Assembly (NCBI GenBank): GCA_004292595.1
Contig: RDXM01000084.1
Location: 1 to 64,000, forward strand
Source: Candidatus Kapaibacterium sp.
Lineage (GTDB): Bacteria > Bacteroidota > Ignavibacteria > Kapaibacteriales > UBA4661
Length of the DNA: 64,000 nucleotides
Reading direction: 5' to 3'
Shown in pieces: positions 36,405-44,951 of this stretch; position 1 is the stretch's first letter; every line of letters starts with the position of its first letter. Made by a program: the position numbers and the translations under genes. The notes below the pieces were generated by a model. The model saw only the letters and a program-made list of their open reading frames with translations, did not search any database and was not told where the DNA came from.

Positions 36405-37346
36405 CTACGTTGCTGGCATTGTTGCAAAAATTTCCGCCAGCATACACCGCGCCGAGCCACCACCAAAGCGTTCGATAACATCAAGGTCGGTGTGAAGAAT
36501 GACGGAATCGTGCTGCAATGAGGCGATTTGCTCTGGAAGCAAGGCACTATGCGCCCGCGAAGACATTATCCAAAAACGCTGCCCCTCGTCATTGCGAAGT
36601 TGCAGCATATTTCCTGCAAATTCATCCATTTGCGCTTCGCTAATTTCGATAACAACTTTCTGACGTGCTTTCAGCGCGTCCAGCACCATTGCTCGCTCGC
36701 CAGGATTGCGAATAACTTCCGCGCACACGACCGATGTCTGCTCGCCAACTGCCATCATCACGTTGGTGTGGTAAATTTGCCCGCCGCCTCCAGTGCGCAG
36801 CGACGAAAACTCTATCGGAATAAAGTTCATCACCTCGCAAAACCGCTTCAGTGCTTGGCTGTGCATCCGCGTTGAGCGATTTGCGTACGCAATTTGGTTC
36901 GCTCTATCCAGCACAAGACTTCCTGTTCCTTCCAAGAAAATCTCATCAGCCTCGAAACCGCTTAAATCCTCGCGTTTCCACTGTCCGCCTGCGCGCTGTA
37001 CCGCCGTAATAACCTCTTCGCGGCGTTCCAAGCGGCGATTCGGCGGCTCCATTGGGTACAGCACGACGCGCCCGTCGGCATGAGTAGAAATCCAGTTGTT
37101 CGGGAAAATGGAATCTGGCGTGTGCGGACTTGGCGTGTCCTCAATTTCCACAACGTGAAGATTATGCGAGCGCAAAAGTGCCGTGAAATCCGCAAACTCC
37201 CGCGCCGCCCGCGCCGCAATATCTTCGCGCTCGGCAAGCGACAATGCGCCATCGGACTGCATGAAGGAATTGGTTTCCGCCGCATCGGGATTGAATCCGA
37301 ACTTGTACGGCTTAATCATGAGAACGGTATTGGTAAGCTGGGACAT
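36405..37346 (-). CDS. ctlX: CtlX-like amidinotransferase-family protein
   Basis: The 313-residue product from the ATG at 37346 matches the arginine-deiminase/amidinotransferase superfamily, CtlX branch (citrulline utilisation hydrolase). Blocks include TVLMIKPYKFGFNPDAAETN at the N terminus, DSIFPNNWISTHADGRVVLY, the catalytic His in GGGQIYHTNVMMAVGEQ and the nucleophile Cys near the C terminus in GGSARCMLAEIF. The superfamily hydrolyses or transfers guanidino groups. The exact substrate is not proven. The frame is open for 64 more codons upstream, but they translate the pyrimidine-rich repeat and were excluded. Confidence 0.9.
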   Translation of the reverse strand: MSQLTNTVLMIKPYKFGFNPDAAETNSFMQSDGALSLAEREDIAARAAREFADFTALLRSHNLHVVEIEDTPSPHTPDSIFPNNWISTHADGRVVLYPMEPPNRRLERREEVITAVQRAGGQWKREDLSGFEADEIFLEGTGSLVLDRANQIAYANRSTRMHSQALKRFCEVMNFIPIEFSSLRTGGGGQIYHTNVMMAVGEQTSVVCAEVIRNPGERAMVLDALKARQKVVIEISEAQMDEFAGNMLQLRNDEGQRFWIMSSRAHSALLPEQIASLQHDSVILHTDLDVIERFGGGSARCMLAEIFATMPAT

Positions 37347-37347
37347 A

Positions 37348-37398
37348 AAAAAGGCAAAAGGATAAAGGCAAAAAGATAAGGACAAAAGGATAAAGGTT
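37348..37398. repeat. Purine/pyrimidine-biased repeat (GGATAAAGG words)
   Basis: Four degenerate copies of a 12-13-base word (AAAAAGGCAAAAGGATAAAGG type) lie immediately upstream of the ctlX-like ATG. On the coding strand they form an unbroken pyrimidine tract. The same words occur at 38753-38857. Confidence 0.7.
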
Positions 37399-37416
37399 AG
37401 AACTTTCGCACAATAC

Positions 37417-37458
37417 CACTTCGGTAGAACAAACAAGGATGTCTGCTCTACCGAAGTG
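37417..37458. repeat. 12-bp inverted repeat CACTTCGGTAGA
   Basis: CACTTCGGTAGA (37417-37428) pairs perfectly with TCTACCGAAGTG (37447-37458). The enclosed ACAAACAAGGATGTCTGC resembles the arm core of the 78-bp family, so it may be a related sub-family. Confidence 0.75.
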
Positions 37459-37479
37459 TCATGGAATCCAGTCTTGGTG

Positions 37480-37521
37480 GTAGCGCAGACATTCTTGCCC
37501 ACACCGTCTGCAAAAGCCCTA
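37480..37521. repeat. Degraded copy of the 78-bp-class repeat
   Basis: GGTAGCGCAGACATTCTTGC matches the left arm with changes, and CACCGTCTGC follows in place of the right half. The central word is missing. A similar GCGCAGACA-type variant occurs near 54224. Confidence 0.6.
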
Positions 37522-37558
37522 AAGGTAAAAAAAAGCAATAAGCCGCATATAGTGGGTA

Positions 37559-38701
37559 CTATTCTGCCGACGTTGCATCGGTGCTAGCAAGCGGAATACG
37601 CACAATAAACGTCGTGCCTTTGCCAAGCACACTGCGCACCGAAATTTCCGCTTTAATGTCTTCCACTAATTTTTTCACAATCGACAACCCCAGACCAATC
37701 GTGTGTTCGCCGCCGGTGGGCTGTGCGCTGAGGCGAGCAAATTTGCGGAACATTTTCTTTTGGTCGTCGTCGGAAATGCCCGGACCAGCATCTTCCACTT
37801 CCAAGCGCACGGCATCAGCTTCCGCCAAAAGGCGCACCGTTACTGCTTTGTTGAAAGGTGAGTACTTGATGGCATTGGAAATCAGATTGTCCAGAATTTG
37901 CACAATCGCTACTTCATCCGCCAAGACAAGCGGCAATGCGGGGTCGTGGGTGTAATGGAGCGTGATTTTCTTCTTTCCTGCTCGCCCGTCGTAGTCGCGG
38001 ACAATATGCTCCACGATATGCTCTATCTCAATCGCGTTCAATTCCGTGCGCAAATGCCCTTGCTCAATCGCGTTCACGTCCAGCAAATTGCTCACAAGTT
38101 CCATCATACCAGCAACGGTATGAGCAATATCCGCAGAGGCTTCTTTTATGAGGTCTGGCGTGAAAGAATCTGCCTTGTAGGACATTTTCTCGGCAATAAA
38201 CTGGATTTTAGAAAGCGGATTGCGAAGGTCGTGCGCGGCAATTCCCAAAAATTCGTCTTTTTCTTTGTTCAAATCTGCCAAACGCTTGTTTTGGCGCACG
38301 ATAGAAAGGTGCGTCCGAACTCGCGCTAAAAGCTCTTGTGAAATAAAAGGCTTGGTGATATAATCCACAGCACCAAGCTCGAACCCCCGCACAATATCTT
38401 CGGTTTCCGTCCGTGCTGTGAGGAAAATAACAGGAATGTTGCGGCTGCGAGCGTGCAGTTTTAAGCGACGACACACCTCAAAGCCGTCCATATCGGGCAT
38501 TTGAATATCCAGCAAAATGATGTCGGGTGCTTGCTCGGCAATAGCATCCAACGCGCCCTGCCCGCCAGAGGCGACGCTCACGCCGAAGCCATTTTCACTC
38601 AAAATGCTTCCCAGCACTTGAAGATTGCGAGCAATATCATCCACAATGAGGATGAGTGCTTCGTCGGGGGAATGCGAATCGAGAGGTGTTCCAAGGTGCA
38701 T
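37559..38701 (-). CDS. REC domain fused to histidine kinase
   Basis: The 380-residue cytoplasmic protein, from the ATG at 38701, has an N-terminal receiver domain (ALILIVDDIARNLQVLGSIL, phosphoacceptor Asp65 in DIILLDIQMPDMDGF, VDYITKPF). A helical linker and a HisKA domain follow with His157 in GIAAHDLRNPLSKIQF. The HATPase domain has the N box ILDNLISNAIKYSP, G1 VEDAGPGISDDDQKK and G2 TIGLGLSIVKKLVEDI. With the receiver first and no DNA-binding output, it is likely a relay component fed by another kinase. The 39 upstream in-frame codons translate a dispersed repeat. Confidence 0.93.
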   Translation of the reverse strand: MHLGTPLDSHSPDEALILIVDDIARNLQVLGSILSENGFGVSVASGGQGALDAIAEQAPDIILLDIQMPDMDGFEVCRRLKLHARSRNIPVIFLTARTETEDIVRGFELGAVDYITKPFISQELLARVRTHLSIVRQNKRLADLNKEKDEFLGIAAHDLRNPLSKIQFIAEKMSYKADSFTPDLIKEASADIAHTVAGMMELVSNLLDVNAIEQGHLRTELNAIEIEHIVEHIVRDYDGRAGKKKITLHYTHDPALPLVLADEVAIVQILDNLISNAIKYSPFNKAVTVRLLAEADAVRLEVEDAGPGISDDDQKKMFRKFARLSAQPTGGEHTIGLGLSIVKKLVEDIKAEISVRSVLGKGTTFIVRIPLASTDATSAE

Positions 38702-38752
38702 ACGTAGTGTGTTTAGGCGGTTTGCAAGCTGGTGAAAGGAGAAAAACAATCC

Positions 38753-38857
38753 GAAAAAGGCGTAAAGACAAAAGGATAAAGAAAAATAACCAAGAAGCGG
38801 TATTAAATCATGCTTCATCGACTTTTTTTCCTTATCCCTTTGCCTTCATCCTTTTTT
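38753..38857. repeat. Imperfect inverted repeat of CCTTTATCC-type words
   Basis: The left part AAAAAGGCGTAAAGACAAAA with GGATAAAG is inversely related to the right part, CTTATCCCTTTGCCTTCATC followed by C and a T-run. About 40 bases lie between. It fills the gap between the histidine kinase leader and the end of the TPR gene, and its last bases provide the TPR stop codon context. Confidence 0.65.
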
Positions 38858-40511
38858 AATACTTCAACAAGGTAACATCGCGCTCAATCAAGAACGCAAG
38901 CGGCTCTTGGAAGTCGTAATCGCTGAAGGCTTTTGCTTTGTCAAGATTTGCGCGGGATTTCTCGCGTTGTCCTTGCACATTGTAAATTTCCGAAATGCGG
39001 AAGTAGCTCCACGGCATAAACCACCGCTCTTTTTCGGGTTGCAATTCCACTGCTTTCAAGTAGTACGCGATTGCTTCGGGATACCGTTGCTGTCCGCGCA
39101 TTGCCTCGCCCATATTGAAGCAGGCTTCAGCGCGAATTTCTTTCGACAAACTGCCGTTGTCCACAATCGGCTTCAAGAACGGCTCTACCTCTGTAAAGCG
39201 CAAGGATTCTGCACAATTCACACCTTTGATAAGCTGAATCATTGTGGCATCAAGCGGCGTTTTCAAACATTCTTTTGCTTTGCGAATAGCGTATTTGTCC
39301 TCTGGCTCAAAGGGCGCAACCTCAATACATTTTTGATAGCCTTTCACAGCACTCGTGCGGTCTCCACTCATTTCGTACATGAGAGCCAAACGATAGAAGG
39401 CGATACCACGAAACGAACGCTCGAAACGGGCTTTAAAGTAGCGTTGCAAGCAGGCTTTGCCTTTGTCGAAGTCGTTCAAGCGGAAATATGCTTCGCCCAT
39501 GCGATAGTTTGCGAGCGTGGTGAAGGTCTTGAAATTGGTGTCGGCAAGCTGCACCACTTTTTTGTAATAATCATTGGCAAACGTCATTTTTTTCAAGAAC
39601 GTTTCTACGTTGCCGAGCGTGTACAACACGGGGATATTGTTTGGATATTTCTGCAATAAATCTTGCAAATACTTGTAGCCTTTGCCGTAATCTTTGTTAA
39701 AATACACTTCGATAAAGGCAAGGAAAATTTTCGCATCGCTGCGGGAAAACAAGGATTTATCGGCAGCCAAATTCACTTCGCGCAAGCCGCTTTCGCGGTC
39801 GCCTTTCAAGCCAGCAAAATTCGCTGCAAACTTCACCGTGCTTGGCATAACAGCAATGCCAAAGTGAAAAACGCCCATACCCAAGTATGCGTCGTATTGC
39901 TGCGGGTCGCGCTTCAAGGCTTCGTTGAGATAATTGTAGCAGGAACGCCCATCCAGCGTGGCTTTCACGAGATTTTCCGCACGAAAATTGGCAACAGCGC
40001 GGAAACCGTAAATTGCACCAAGAATAGTGCGTGATTTGTTGTTGTTTGGGTTTGTTTTCACGGCTTCGTCTGCCACAGAAATGGCTTTATCACAGGCGGC
40101 AATGAATTTTTTAAAATCTGGCTCGCTGTAATCAAATAAGAATCGCCATAGGAATATCTGGGAGCGAAAGAAATAGCCAACAGGGTCGGTGGGATATTTT
40201 TGAATAATTTCATCATAAATCACCATCGCTTGGTCATAACGCATGGAGTAAAATGCATCAATGCCAGCAATAACGCGCTCCTTTACGTAGGGGTCGTAGT
40301 CATCGGCAAGTGCAGCCCCGACAAGCATTGGCGGTGCATTGCGGTCGTCTGCCCCGTATTCCCCCAGCACATTAAGGTAATTCAATGGCTCGGAAGCACG
40401 AAGGATATTGAACGGCAATGACGATACTGGAGGGTGCGCAGCAAAAAGCATTGGAGACAAGCATAATCCTATCAAAGCGCATCCCGTACAAACAATCATG
40501 TAAAATTGCAT
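38856..40511 (-). CDS. Exported TPR protein
   Basis: The 551-residue product from the ATG at 40511 has a signal-like N terminus (MQFYMIVCTGCALIGLCLSP). A helical solenoid of TPR-like units follows: AGIDAFYSMRYDQAMVIYDE, a long central array including IPVLYTLGNVETFLKKMTFA and ANYRMGEAYFRLNDFDKGKA, and a C-terminal set (CFNMGEAMRGQQRYPEAIAY). TPR proteins serve as periplasmic or membrane-attached protein-binding scaffolds. The partner cannot be read. A longer form starting at 40568 adds an Arg-rich lead and is less likely. An ordinary FCB-type TPR protein of about 550 residues. Confidence 0.82.
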   Translation of the reverse strand: MQFYMIVCTGCALIGLCLSPMLFAAHPPVSSLPFNILRASEPLNYLNVLGEYGADDRNAPPMLVGAALADDYDPYVKERVIAGIDAFYSMRYDQAMVIYDEIIQKYPTDPVGYFFRSQIFLWRFLFDYSEPDFKKFIAACDKAISVADEAVKTNPNNNKSRTILGAIYGFRAVANFRAENLVKATLDGRSCYNYLNEALKRDPQQYDAYLGMGVFHFGIAVMPSTVKFAANFAGLKGDRESGLREVNLAADKSLFSRSDAKIFLAFIEVYFNKDYGKGYKYLQDLLQKYPNNIPVLYTLGNVETFLKKMTFANDYYKKVVQLADTNFKTFTTLANYRMGEAYFRLNDFDKGKACLQRYFKARFERSFRGIAFYRLALMYEMSGDRTSAVKGYQKCIEVAPFEPEDKYAIRKAKECLKTPLDATMIQLIKGVNCAESLRFTEVEPFLKPIVDNGSLSKEIRAEACFNMGEAMRGQQRYPEAIAYYLKAVELQPEKERWFMPWSYFRISEIYNVQGQREKSRANLDKAKAFSDYDFQEPLAFLIERDVTLLKY

Positions 40512-40999
40512 ATTAACGCGGTTTATCTGCAAGCGGCTTATCCGCAAAAAATTCGTCATCGAAAGCATGAAAAGAATGAAAAGTGGATGTAATTATTTGC
40601 CTGATTTTTAGGTCTGATGTTGTACAAGTATAAAAGGTTTACGAAGTATACATGAGATATGATGCGGTATTGGGAATGTTAGACACCTAATGTCCAAAGA
40701 CAAATAATTTACAATTTTTTTTTGAGCTAACCGAAGAATTTTCAAATGCTTTTACTAACGTATAATTTTCAAGGAAACAATCGTGAAGGCGTAAAATACA
40801 CGAAGCATACCAAGTCTGCTGAAAAAGGACGCTTACAGTGAAGGTGCTGTAAGCATTCTGGAATGTGCAATACAAAGTATTGGATGTAGCTTTCAACAGA
40901 AAAAAAATACCTCAAACATATTCGATGCAGAAGCATTGGTACGTTTGAGGTATTTAAATATTTGACGTTTTCAGCTGCGCAGCTTTATACTTCGCTTTT
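40512..40999. other. AT-rich intergenic region, TPR gene to rpsA
   Basis: The 488 bases contain the rpsA terminator at 40901-40955 and, in the remainder, the presumed promoter of the TPR gene. A minus-strand reading frame of 69 codons at 40687-40896 has no recognisable feature and unusual composition, so I did not call it. Confidence 0.5.
40901..40955 (-). terminator. Rho-independent terminator of rpsA
   Basis: On the minus strand AAATACCTCAAAC pairs with GTTTGAGGTATTT (13 bp), with a small nested ATGC-TTCT-GCAT stem, and the helix runs directly into a run of T. It lies 45 bases after the S1 stop codon. Confidence 0.88.
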
Positions 41000-42412
41000 T
41001 CATGCTTCGCCGCCGAATAATTTGCGTTTTTCGTCATCAGAAAGGAGGTCAGCAAGGGAAACTTCTTGCTTTTGCTCTGGCAAAATAATGCTTTCTTGTT
41101 GTTCGCGGTCTCGGCGGGATCCGCGGTCACCACGTCCGCCCCCACCACGATTGCCACCACCTTCTCTGCCGCCGCCGTCGCGTCCGCTACTCTCTCTGCT
41201 TTCGCGTGACGGTGCGCCCTGGTCAAAGCCTTCCATACCCAAAATGAGTGAGTGGTTATCAGGAACAACATCCATAACAAATAGTCCTTCAATTTTATCA
41301 CCTACTTGGAAAGGAAGTGCCTTACCGCGAAGCGACGGGTGCATTTTGCCTTTCGGCATAAAAGCATCAATATCTTCTGCAATATTGACAACAACACCGC
41401 GCTCAATGACTTCACGAACAGAACCCTCAATTTTATCACCTACTTTGAAGCGTTCTGCAATATTCGCCCAAGGATTCGGCTGAGTTTGCTTGTAGCCCAA
41501 AGAAACCTTTTGTTTATCTTCATTCAATTCTAAAACTTGTACTTCTACTTCCTGTCCTGCTTGGAAAATCTCGGACGGGTGCTTAATACGACGCGCCCAT
41601 GACATTTCCGAAATGTGAACAAGCCCCTCAACGCCAACTTCCAACTCGACGTACACACCGAAATCAGTGAGGCTCTTCACTTTGCCTTTGTAGCGTGAAC
41701 CAGAAATATATCTCGTCGATGCACCCTGCCATGGATTTGATTCCAATTCTTTCATCGAAAGAGACAGGCGTTGTGTGTTTTCGTTGATTTCCTTGACAAT
41801 AGCTTTTACAGTGTCGCCTTTTTTCAAGACTTCTGAAGGATGATTGATACGACGACGAGAAATTGCCGACACATGAACCATACCATCCACGCCGCCCAAG
41901 TTGATGAATGCACCAAAGTCCGTGAAGGAAACAACTTTTCCCTCAACTATTTGTCCCACTTGAAAGTCTTTTAAGTGGTCAACACGCAAGAGCTTGCGGC
42001 GTGTTACAATCACCTTTGTTTTGTCTTCATCGTTCAATTCGTGAACATGAACAGGAAATGTTTGCTGAATCAAGCCCAAAAGCTCATTTTCACTCGGATT
42101 CGGCTTCAGCGATAGATGCGAAGTTGGAAGGAAAAGTGGCATTCCTTTATACGCAGCCAAGATACCACCACGCACACGGCGAAGCCCTGTTACATCAACT
42201 GTGGTTTTGTTGTTCTTTGCAGCAACAATCTCAGGATACAAGGCATTTACGTCGTACTCTGGTTGTTTCGGAGCCTCTGCTTGGGGAGCAGCTTCTTGCG
42301 AAGCGATTGTTTGCGAAGGAGGTGCTTCGGCACTCACCGTAGCGGTTTCAGCAACGGTTTCGGTCACTGGCGGAGCAGCAACGGCGGTCTCTACTTTTTG
42401 TTCGTCAGTCAT
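41000..42412 (-). CDS. rpsA: 30S ribosomal protein S1, four-domain form with RG-rich tail
   Basis: The 470-residue protein has an acidic N-terminal tail rich in Ala/Glu/Pro/Val (about 55 residues), then four S1 (OB-fold) RNA-binding domains: a degenerate first (GLRRVRGGILAAYKGMPLF) and typical ones with VVSFTDFGAFINLGGVDGMV, VKSLTDFGVYVELEVGVEGL and GSVREVIERGVVVNIAEDID. S1 brings mRNA to the 30S subunit and helps translate leaders with weak ribosome binding sites, which are common here. The C terminus has a Gly/Arg/Asp-rich tract (RGGGGRGDRGSRRDR) before VSLADLLSDDEKRKLFGG. Most S1 proteins of this size have five or six domains, so this is a reduced form. Confidence 0.92.
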   Translation of the reverse strand: MTDEQKVETAVAAPPVTETVAETATVSAEAPPSQTIASQEAAPQAEAPKQPEYDVNALYPEIVAAKNNKTTVDVTGLRRVRGGILAAYKGMPLFLPTSHLSLKPNPSENELLGLIQQTFPVHVHELNDEDKTKVIVTRRKLLRVDHLKDFQVGQIVEGKVVSFTDFGAFINLGGVDGMVHVSAISRRRINHPSEVLKKGDTVKAIVKEINENTQRLSLSMKELESNPWQGASTRYISGSRYKGKVKSLTDFGVYVELEVGVEGLVHISEMSWARRIKHPSEIFQAGQEVEVQVLELNEDKQKVSLGYKQTQPNPWANIAERFKVGDKIEGSVREVIERGVVVNIAEDIDAFMPKGKMHPSLRGKALPFQVGDKIEGLFVMDVVPDNHSLILGMEGFDQGAPSRESRESSGRDGGGREGGGNRGGGGRGDRGSRRDREQQESIILPEQKQEVSLADLLSDDEKRKLFGGEA

Positions 42413-42970
42413 ATCAGCGACATCTAAATAAAATCAACAAATCAAATGGTTTACTGGCTTTAATTGCTTATTGCTTGAGAATAATTTTTTTCGCCCAAAC
42501 AACACACATTTGCGGCTATGTTTTTGGTTTTTTTGCGAGGGAGCAATTTTTACACAGAACAATATACATTAAGCAAAAGATTCTTTCAAGAAAGATTTCA
42601 AATATACGCATTTTCGAGCAAGTTCCAAAAAAAATATACTGTTACAAGGAGTGAAATTCTTCTGTCCTTGCTATTTTTTCTTTCTGTTTTCATCAGGGTT
42701 TTCCGTATTTTCCTGTCCTACTGTCACCACATCAGTCATAAATTAGAAGTAAGTACGTGACTAAATATAGTTGAGGATGCTTCGACAGGCTCAGCATGAG
42801 GTCGGAAGCGGTCTTGACCCTGAGCTTGTCGAAAGATATAATGCAAACTATATTGAGCGACGTACTTAATTGACAATGATTCTGATGTGCAGACATACTA
42901 TTGATGTCATTGCTTGTCTTGAGGTGTGTATAATTTCATTTCTTCTTTATCATCTAGTTTGTGTGGTATT
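42413..42970. other. Intergenic region rpsA to lipoprotein gene
   Basis: The 558-base divergent spacer should hold the rpsA promoter in its first part and that of the lipoprotein gene in its last. The composite palindromic repeat at 42750-42868 occupies the middle. An 80-codon plus-strand frame at 42518 lacks any recognisable feature and is probably chance. Confidence 0.5.
42750..42868. repeat. Composite palindromic element with TTCGACAGGCTCAG core
   Basis: Outer arms TAAGTACGT (42750-42758) and ACGTACTTA (42860-42868) continue inward as AAATATAGTT and AACTATATT, with a few mismatches. Inner arms are CTTCGACAGGCTCAG (about 42780-42794) and CTGAGCTTGTCGAAAG (about 42820-42835). The inner word is of a type found as a dispersed repeat in many unrelated bacteria. 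Confidence 0.85.
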
Positions 42971-43792
42971 ATGAAACATCAGTCACTCCAAATGATTTCT
43001 CGGCAGTATAGCACGTATAGTGCCTACGCCATTCAAAAGATTTTTGGTGCGTGGAGCTTTGCGCATTTTCGCGCACTCGGCGCGTTGTGTGCGTTGCTTA
43101 TATGCTTGTCGTGCAGTGTGGTTCAGCCCGTGCGAGTGCTGCCAGAGGGCGTTACGCAAGGCACCGTCGCACTCGGCGGTCCATGGCTACCGCGCTCAAG
43201 CCCAGCCTACATTGTACCGTATTTGAACGTCGGCGCAATGCACGGCATTTCTGAGAATGTAACTCTTGTTGGCAATCTTCACGGCACGGTTGCTGCTTTT
43301 GGCGTTCTTGGCTTGGATGCTGGCGCGGCAGTGCGCCTCGTGAAACAGCAAGGCGCAGTACCAGAATTGACGGCAAAAGGACAACTCTATGGCTTTGTGG
43401 ATTTAGCTGGAGGCGGCACACCTGCTCGTCCGTCTAGCATTGACGGCGCAACAAGTAGTGGTGCGGTGCGCATTTATCCACATCTCACACTGACGGGTTC
43501 ATATGAGATTACCAACAATCTTTTGGGCTACATCGCTCTTGAAAACACGCTTCAGTTTGGCGAACGCTTCGGGTATTTCTTCACCCCAGGCATAGGACTA
43601 CAATTCAACGTCGCTCCAAACTCCAGCATTCAAGCCGAATGGAAGTGGGCTGCCGCGAATGTGCCGACAACCTTCGGTCTTTTTCAAGGACAATCCTCCA
43701 TTGCTGGCACAGGCAACTGGGGCATTTATCTTGGCTATAACTTCTATCTTGGCGGAGGACGCACCAGTCCTAGCTCTGAGCCAACAAAGTAG
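42971..43792 (+). CDS. Putative outer-membrane lipoprotein
   Basis: No family recognised. From the ATG at 42971 the 273-residue product has a hydrophobic segment, ALGALCALLICLSC, that ends in a lipobox-like LSC, so a lipid-anchored protein is likely. The mature part is beta-rich with strands such as AYIVPYLNVGAMHGISENVT, GRFGYFFTPGIGLQFNV-like stretches and SSIQAEWKWAAANVPTTFGL, in the style of 8-12-strand outer-membrane barrels. It lies 84 bases before the alpha/beta hydrolase gene on the same strand, also a probable lipoprotein. Confidence 0.65.
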   Translation: MKHQSLQMISRQYSTYSAYAIQKIFGAWSFAHFRALGALCALLICLSCSVVQPVRVLPEGVTQGTVALGGPWLPRSSPAYIVPYLNVGAMHGISENVTLVGNLHGTVAAFGVLGLDAGAAVRLVKQQGAVPELTAKGQLYGFVDLAGGGTPARPSSIDGATSSGAVRIYPHLTLTGSYEITNNLLGYIALENTLQFGERFGYFFTPGIGLQFNVAPNSSIQAEWKWAAANVPTTFGLFQGQSSIAGTGNWGIYLGYNFYLGGGRTSPSSEPTK

Positions 43793-43876
43793 TACATCAA
43801 AGGCAACAAGCTCATGCAACGGATGTAAACTCAATGTGAACTCAACAATTTTTTAGCACTTTTTTTGAACAATACC

Positions 43877-44749
43877 ATGAAACGTTCTCTCAAATCCGCA
43901 CTCATCCTCGCTTGTGCGGCATTCGCTTGTATGGCAAATGCCTGCGCGGTGATGGATGGGTTTATGTTCAACACGCAAAAACTCTCCAGCTATACGCTCT
44001 CGGATTCAATTATTCCTGCGTCAGCGCGGGAATTTATTACAATGGAGTCTGGTCCGAATAAGCTCAAAATTTATGGCTATTTCGTAAAATCACCCAAAGC
44101 AACAGCAAACACCCCAACTATTTTTTATAGTCATGGCAACGCCCGCAATATCCAAGCATATTGGGATAGAATGGAAATTTTCTACAATGCTGGCTACAAC
44201 ACGTTTATCTACGATTATCGTGGTTATGGCATGAGCGAAGGCAGCTCTTCGCAGCAAGGTCTGGAAGAAGATGCAGAAGCGGCTCTGGCATATACGCTTT
44301 CGCGCCGCGACGTAAATCCTAACAACGTTATGCTCTACGGCTATTCGCTGGGCGGCATCCCGTCGGTGTATCTTGCCTCGAAATATGCACAATCGGCAAC
44401 CTTCCGCCCACGTGCGCTTATCACCGAAGCGATTTATGCCTCTGCTACTGACCTTGTGCAAAGCGGCTCGCTGATTGACATTCCAGGTGGTTTTGTGATG
44501 CGTGATGAGTTCAATAACGCAGAACGTATGCGCTCGGTGCGCTGTCCGCTTTTGCTCATGCACGGCGAAAAAGACGATTTTATTCCGATTGAGCGTCATG
44601 GCGTAAAAAACTGGGAAAATGCTATCAACGCCGCACAGCCAAAGGTTTTCTGGCGCATTCCGAATGCGAACCACAGCACGATTCCGCCAACGGTTGGCAT
44701 TGATGCCTTTACCAAACGCCTCGTTGATTTTACCGTGAGTGTACGATAG
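43877..44749 (+). CDS. Alpha/beta hydrolase, probable lipoprotein
   Basis: The 290-residue product from the ATG at 43877 begins with a signal segment ending in FACMANAC, a possible lipobox. The hydrolase core is complete: oxyanion region IFYSHGNARNIQAYWDRM, YDYRGYGMSEGSSSQQG, the nucleophile elbow VMLYGYSLGGIPSVYLA with the Ser, the acid in LLMHGEKDDFIPIERHG and the final His in IPNANHSTIPPTVGI. It belongs to the BAAT/serine aminopeptidase-like group of small exported hydrolases. The substrate is unknown. Confidence 0.88.
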   Translation: MKRSLKSALILACAAFACMANACAVMDGFMFNTQKLSSYTLSDSIIPASAREFITMESGPNKLKIYGYFVKSPKATANTPTIFYSHGNARNIQAYWDRMEIFYNAGYNTFIYDYRGYGMSEGSSSQQGLEEDAEAALAYTLSRRDVNPNNVMLYGYSLGGIPSVYLASKYAQSATFRPRALITEAIYASATDLVQSGSLIDIPGGFVMRDEFNNAERMRSVRCPLLLMHGEKDDFIPIERHGVKNWENAINAAQPKVFWRIPNANHSTIPPTVGIDAFTKRLVDFTVSVR

Positions 44750-44775
44750 ACCTCAACACCGCATATAATCTGACA

Positions 44776-44827
44776 ACAACGCCCGCAGATTGAGTACAAA
44801 AATTGTACGCTCGTCTGCGGGCGTTGT
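44776..44827. terminator. GC-rich hairpin after the hydrolase gene
   Basis: CAACGCCCGCAGA pairs with TCTGCGGGCGTTG over 13 bp (14 with the flanking A-T), and GTACAAAAATTGTAC forms a nested stem in the loop. It lies 27 bases after the hydrolase stop. The T-run is missing (TGCGTTCTGG follows), so termination is plausible but not certain. Confidence 0.65.
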
Positions 44828-44951
44828 GCGTTCTGGCGAGGGTCAAAATGATGAATGCGAAGATAGATTTTTTTGTGAAGTTCTTTTCGGTATCTTTGCC
44901 TGTCTGCCCGCAGTTGAATACACTTTCTTCTTGATTTTGCTTGCTTGAATT

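Noticed and set aside
36405-38818. Longer N-termini for the ctlX-like protein and the REC-kinase
   Set aside because: The extra codons translate CCTTTATCC-type repeats into similar FCLYPFAFF-like peptides in unrelated genes, so they are repeat artefacts.
40687-40896. 69-codon minus-strand frame between the TPR gene and rpsA
   Set aside because: No recognisable feature, Cys/Phe/Thr-rich composition, and located in AT-rich promoter or terminator DNA.
42518-42760. 80-codon plus-strand frame upstream of the lipoprotein gene
   Set aside because: Phe/Ser/Arg-rich with no motif, in AT-rich spacer next to a palindromic repeat; looks like chance.
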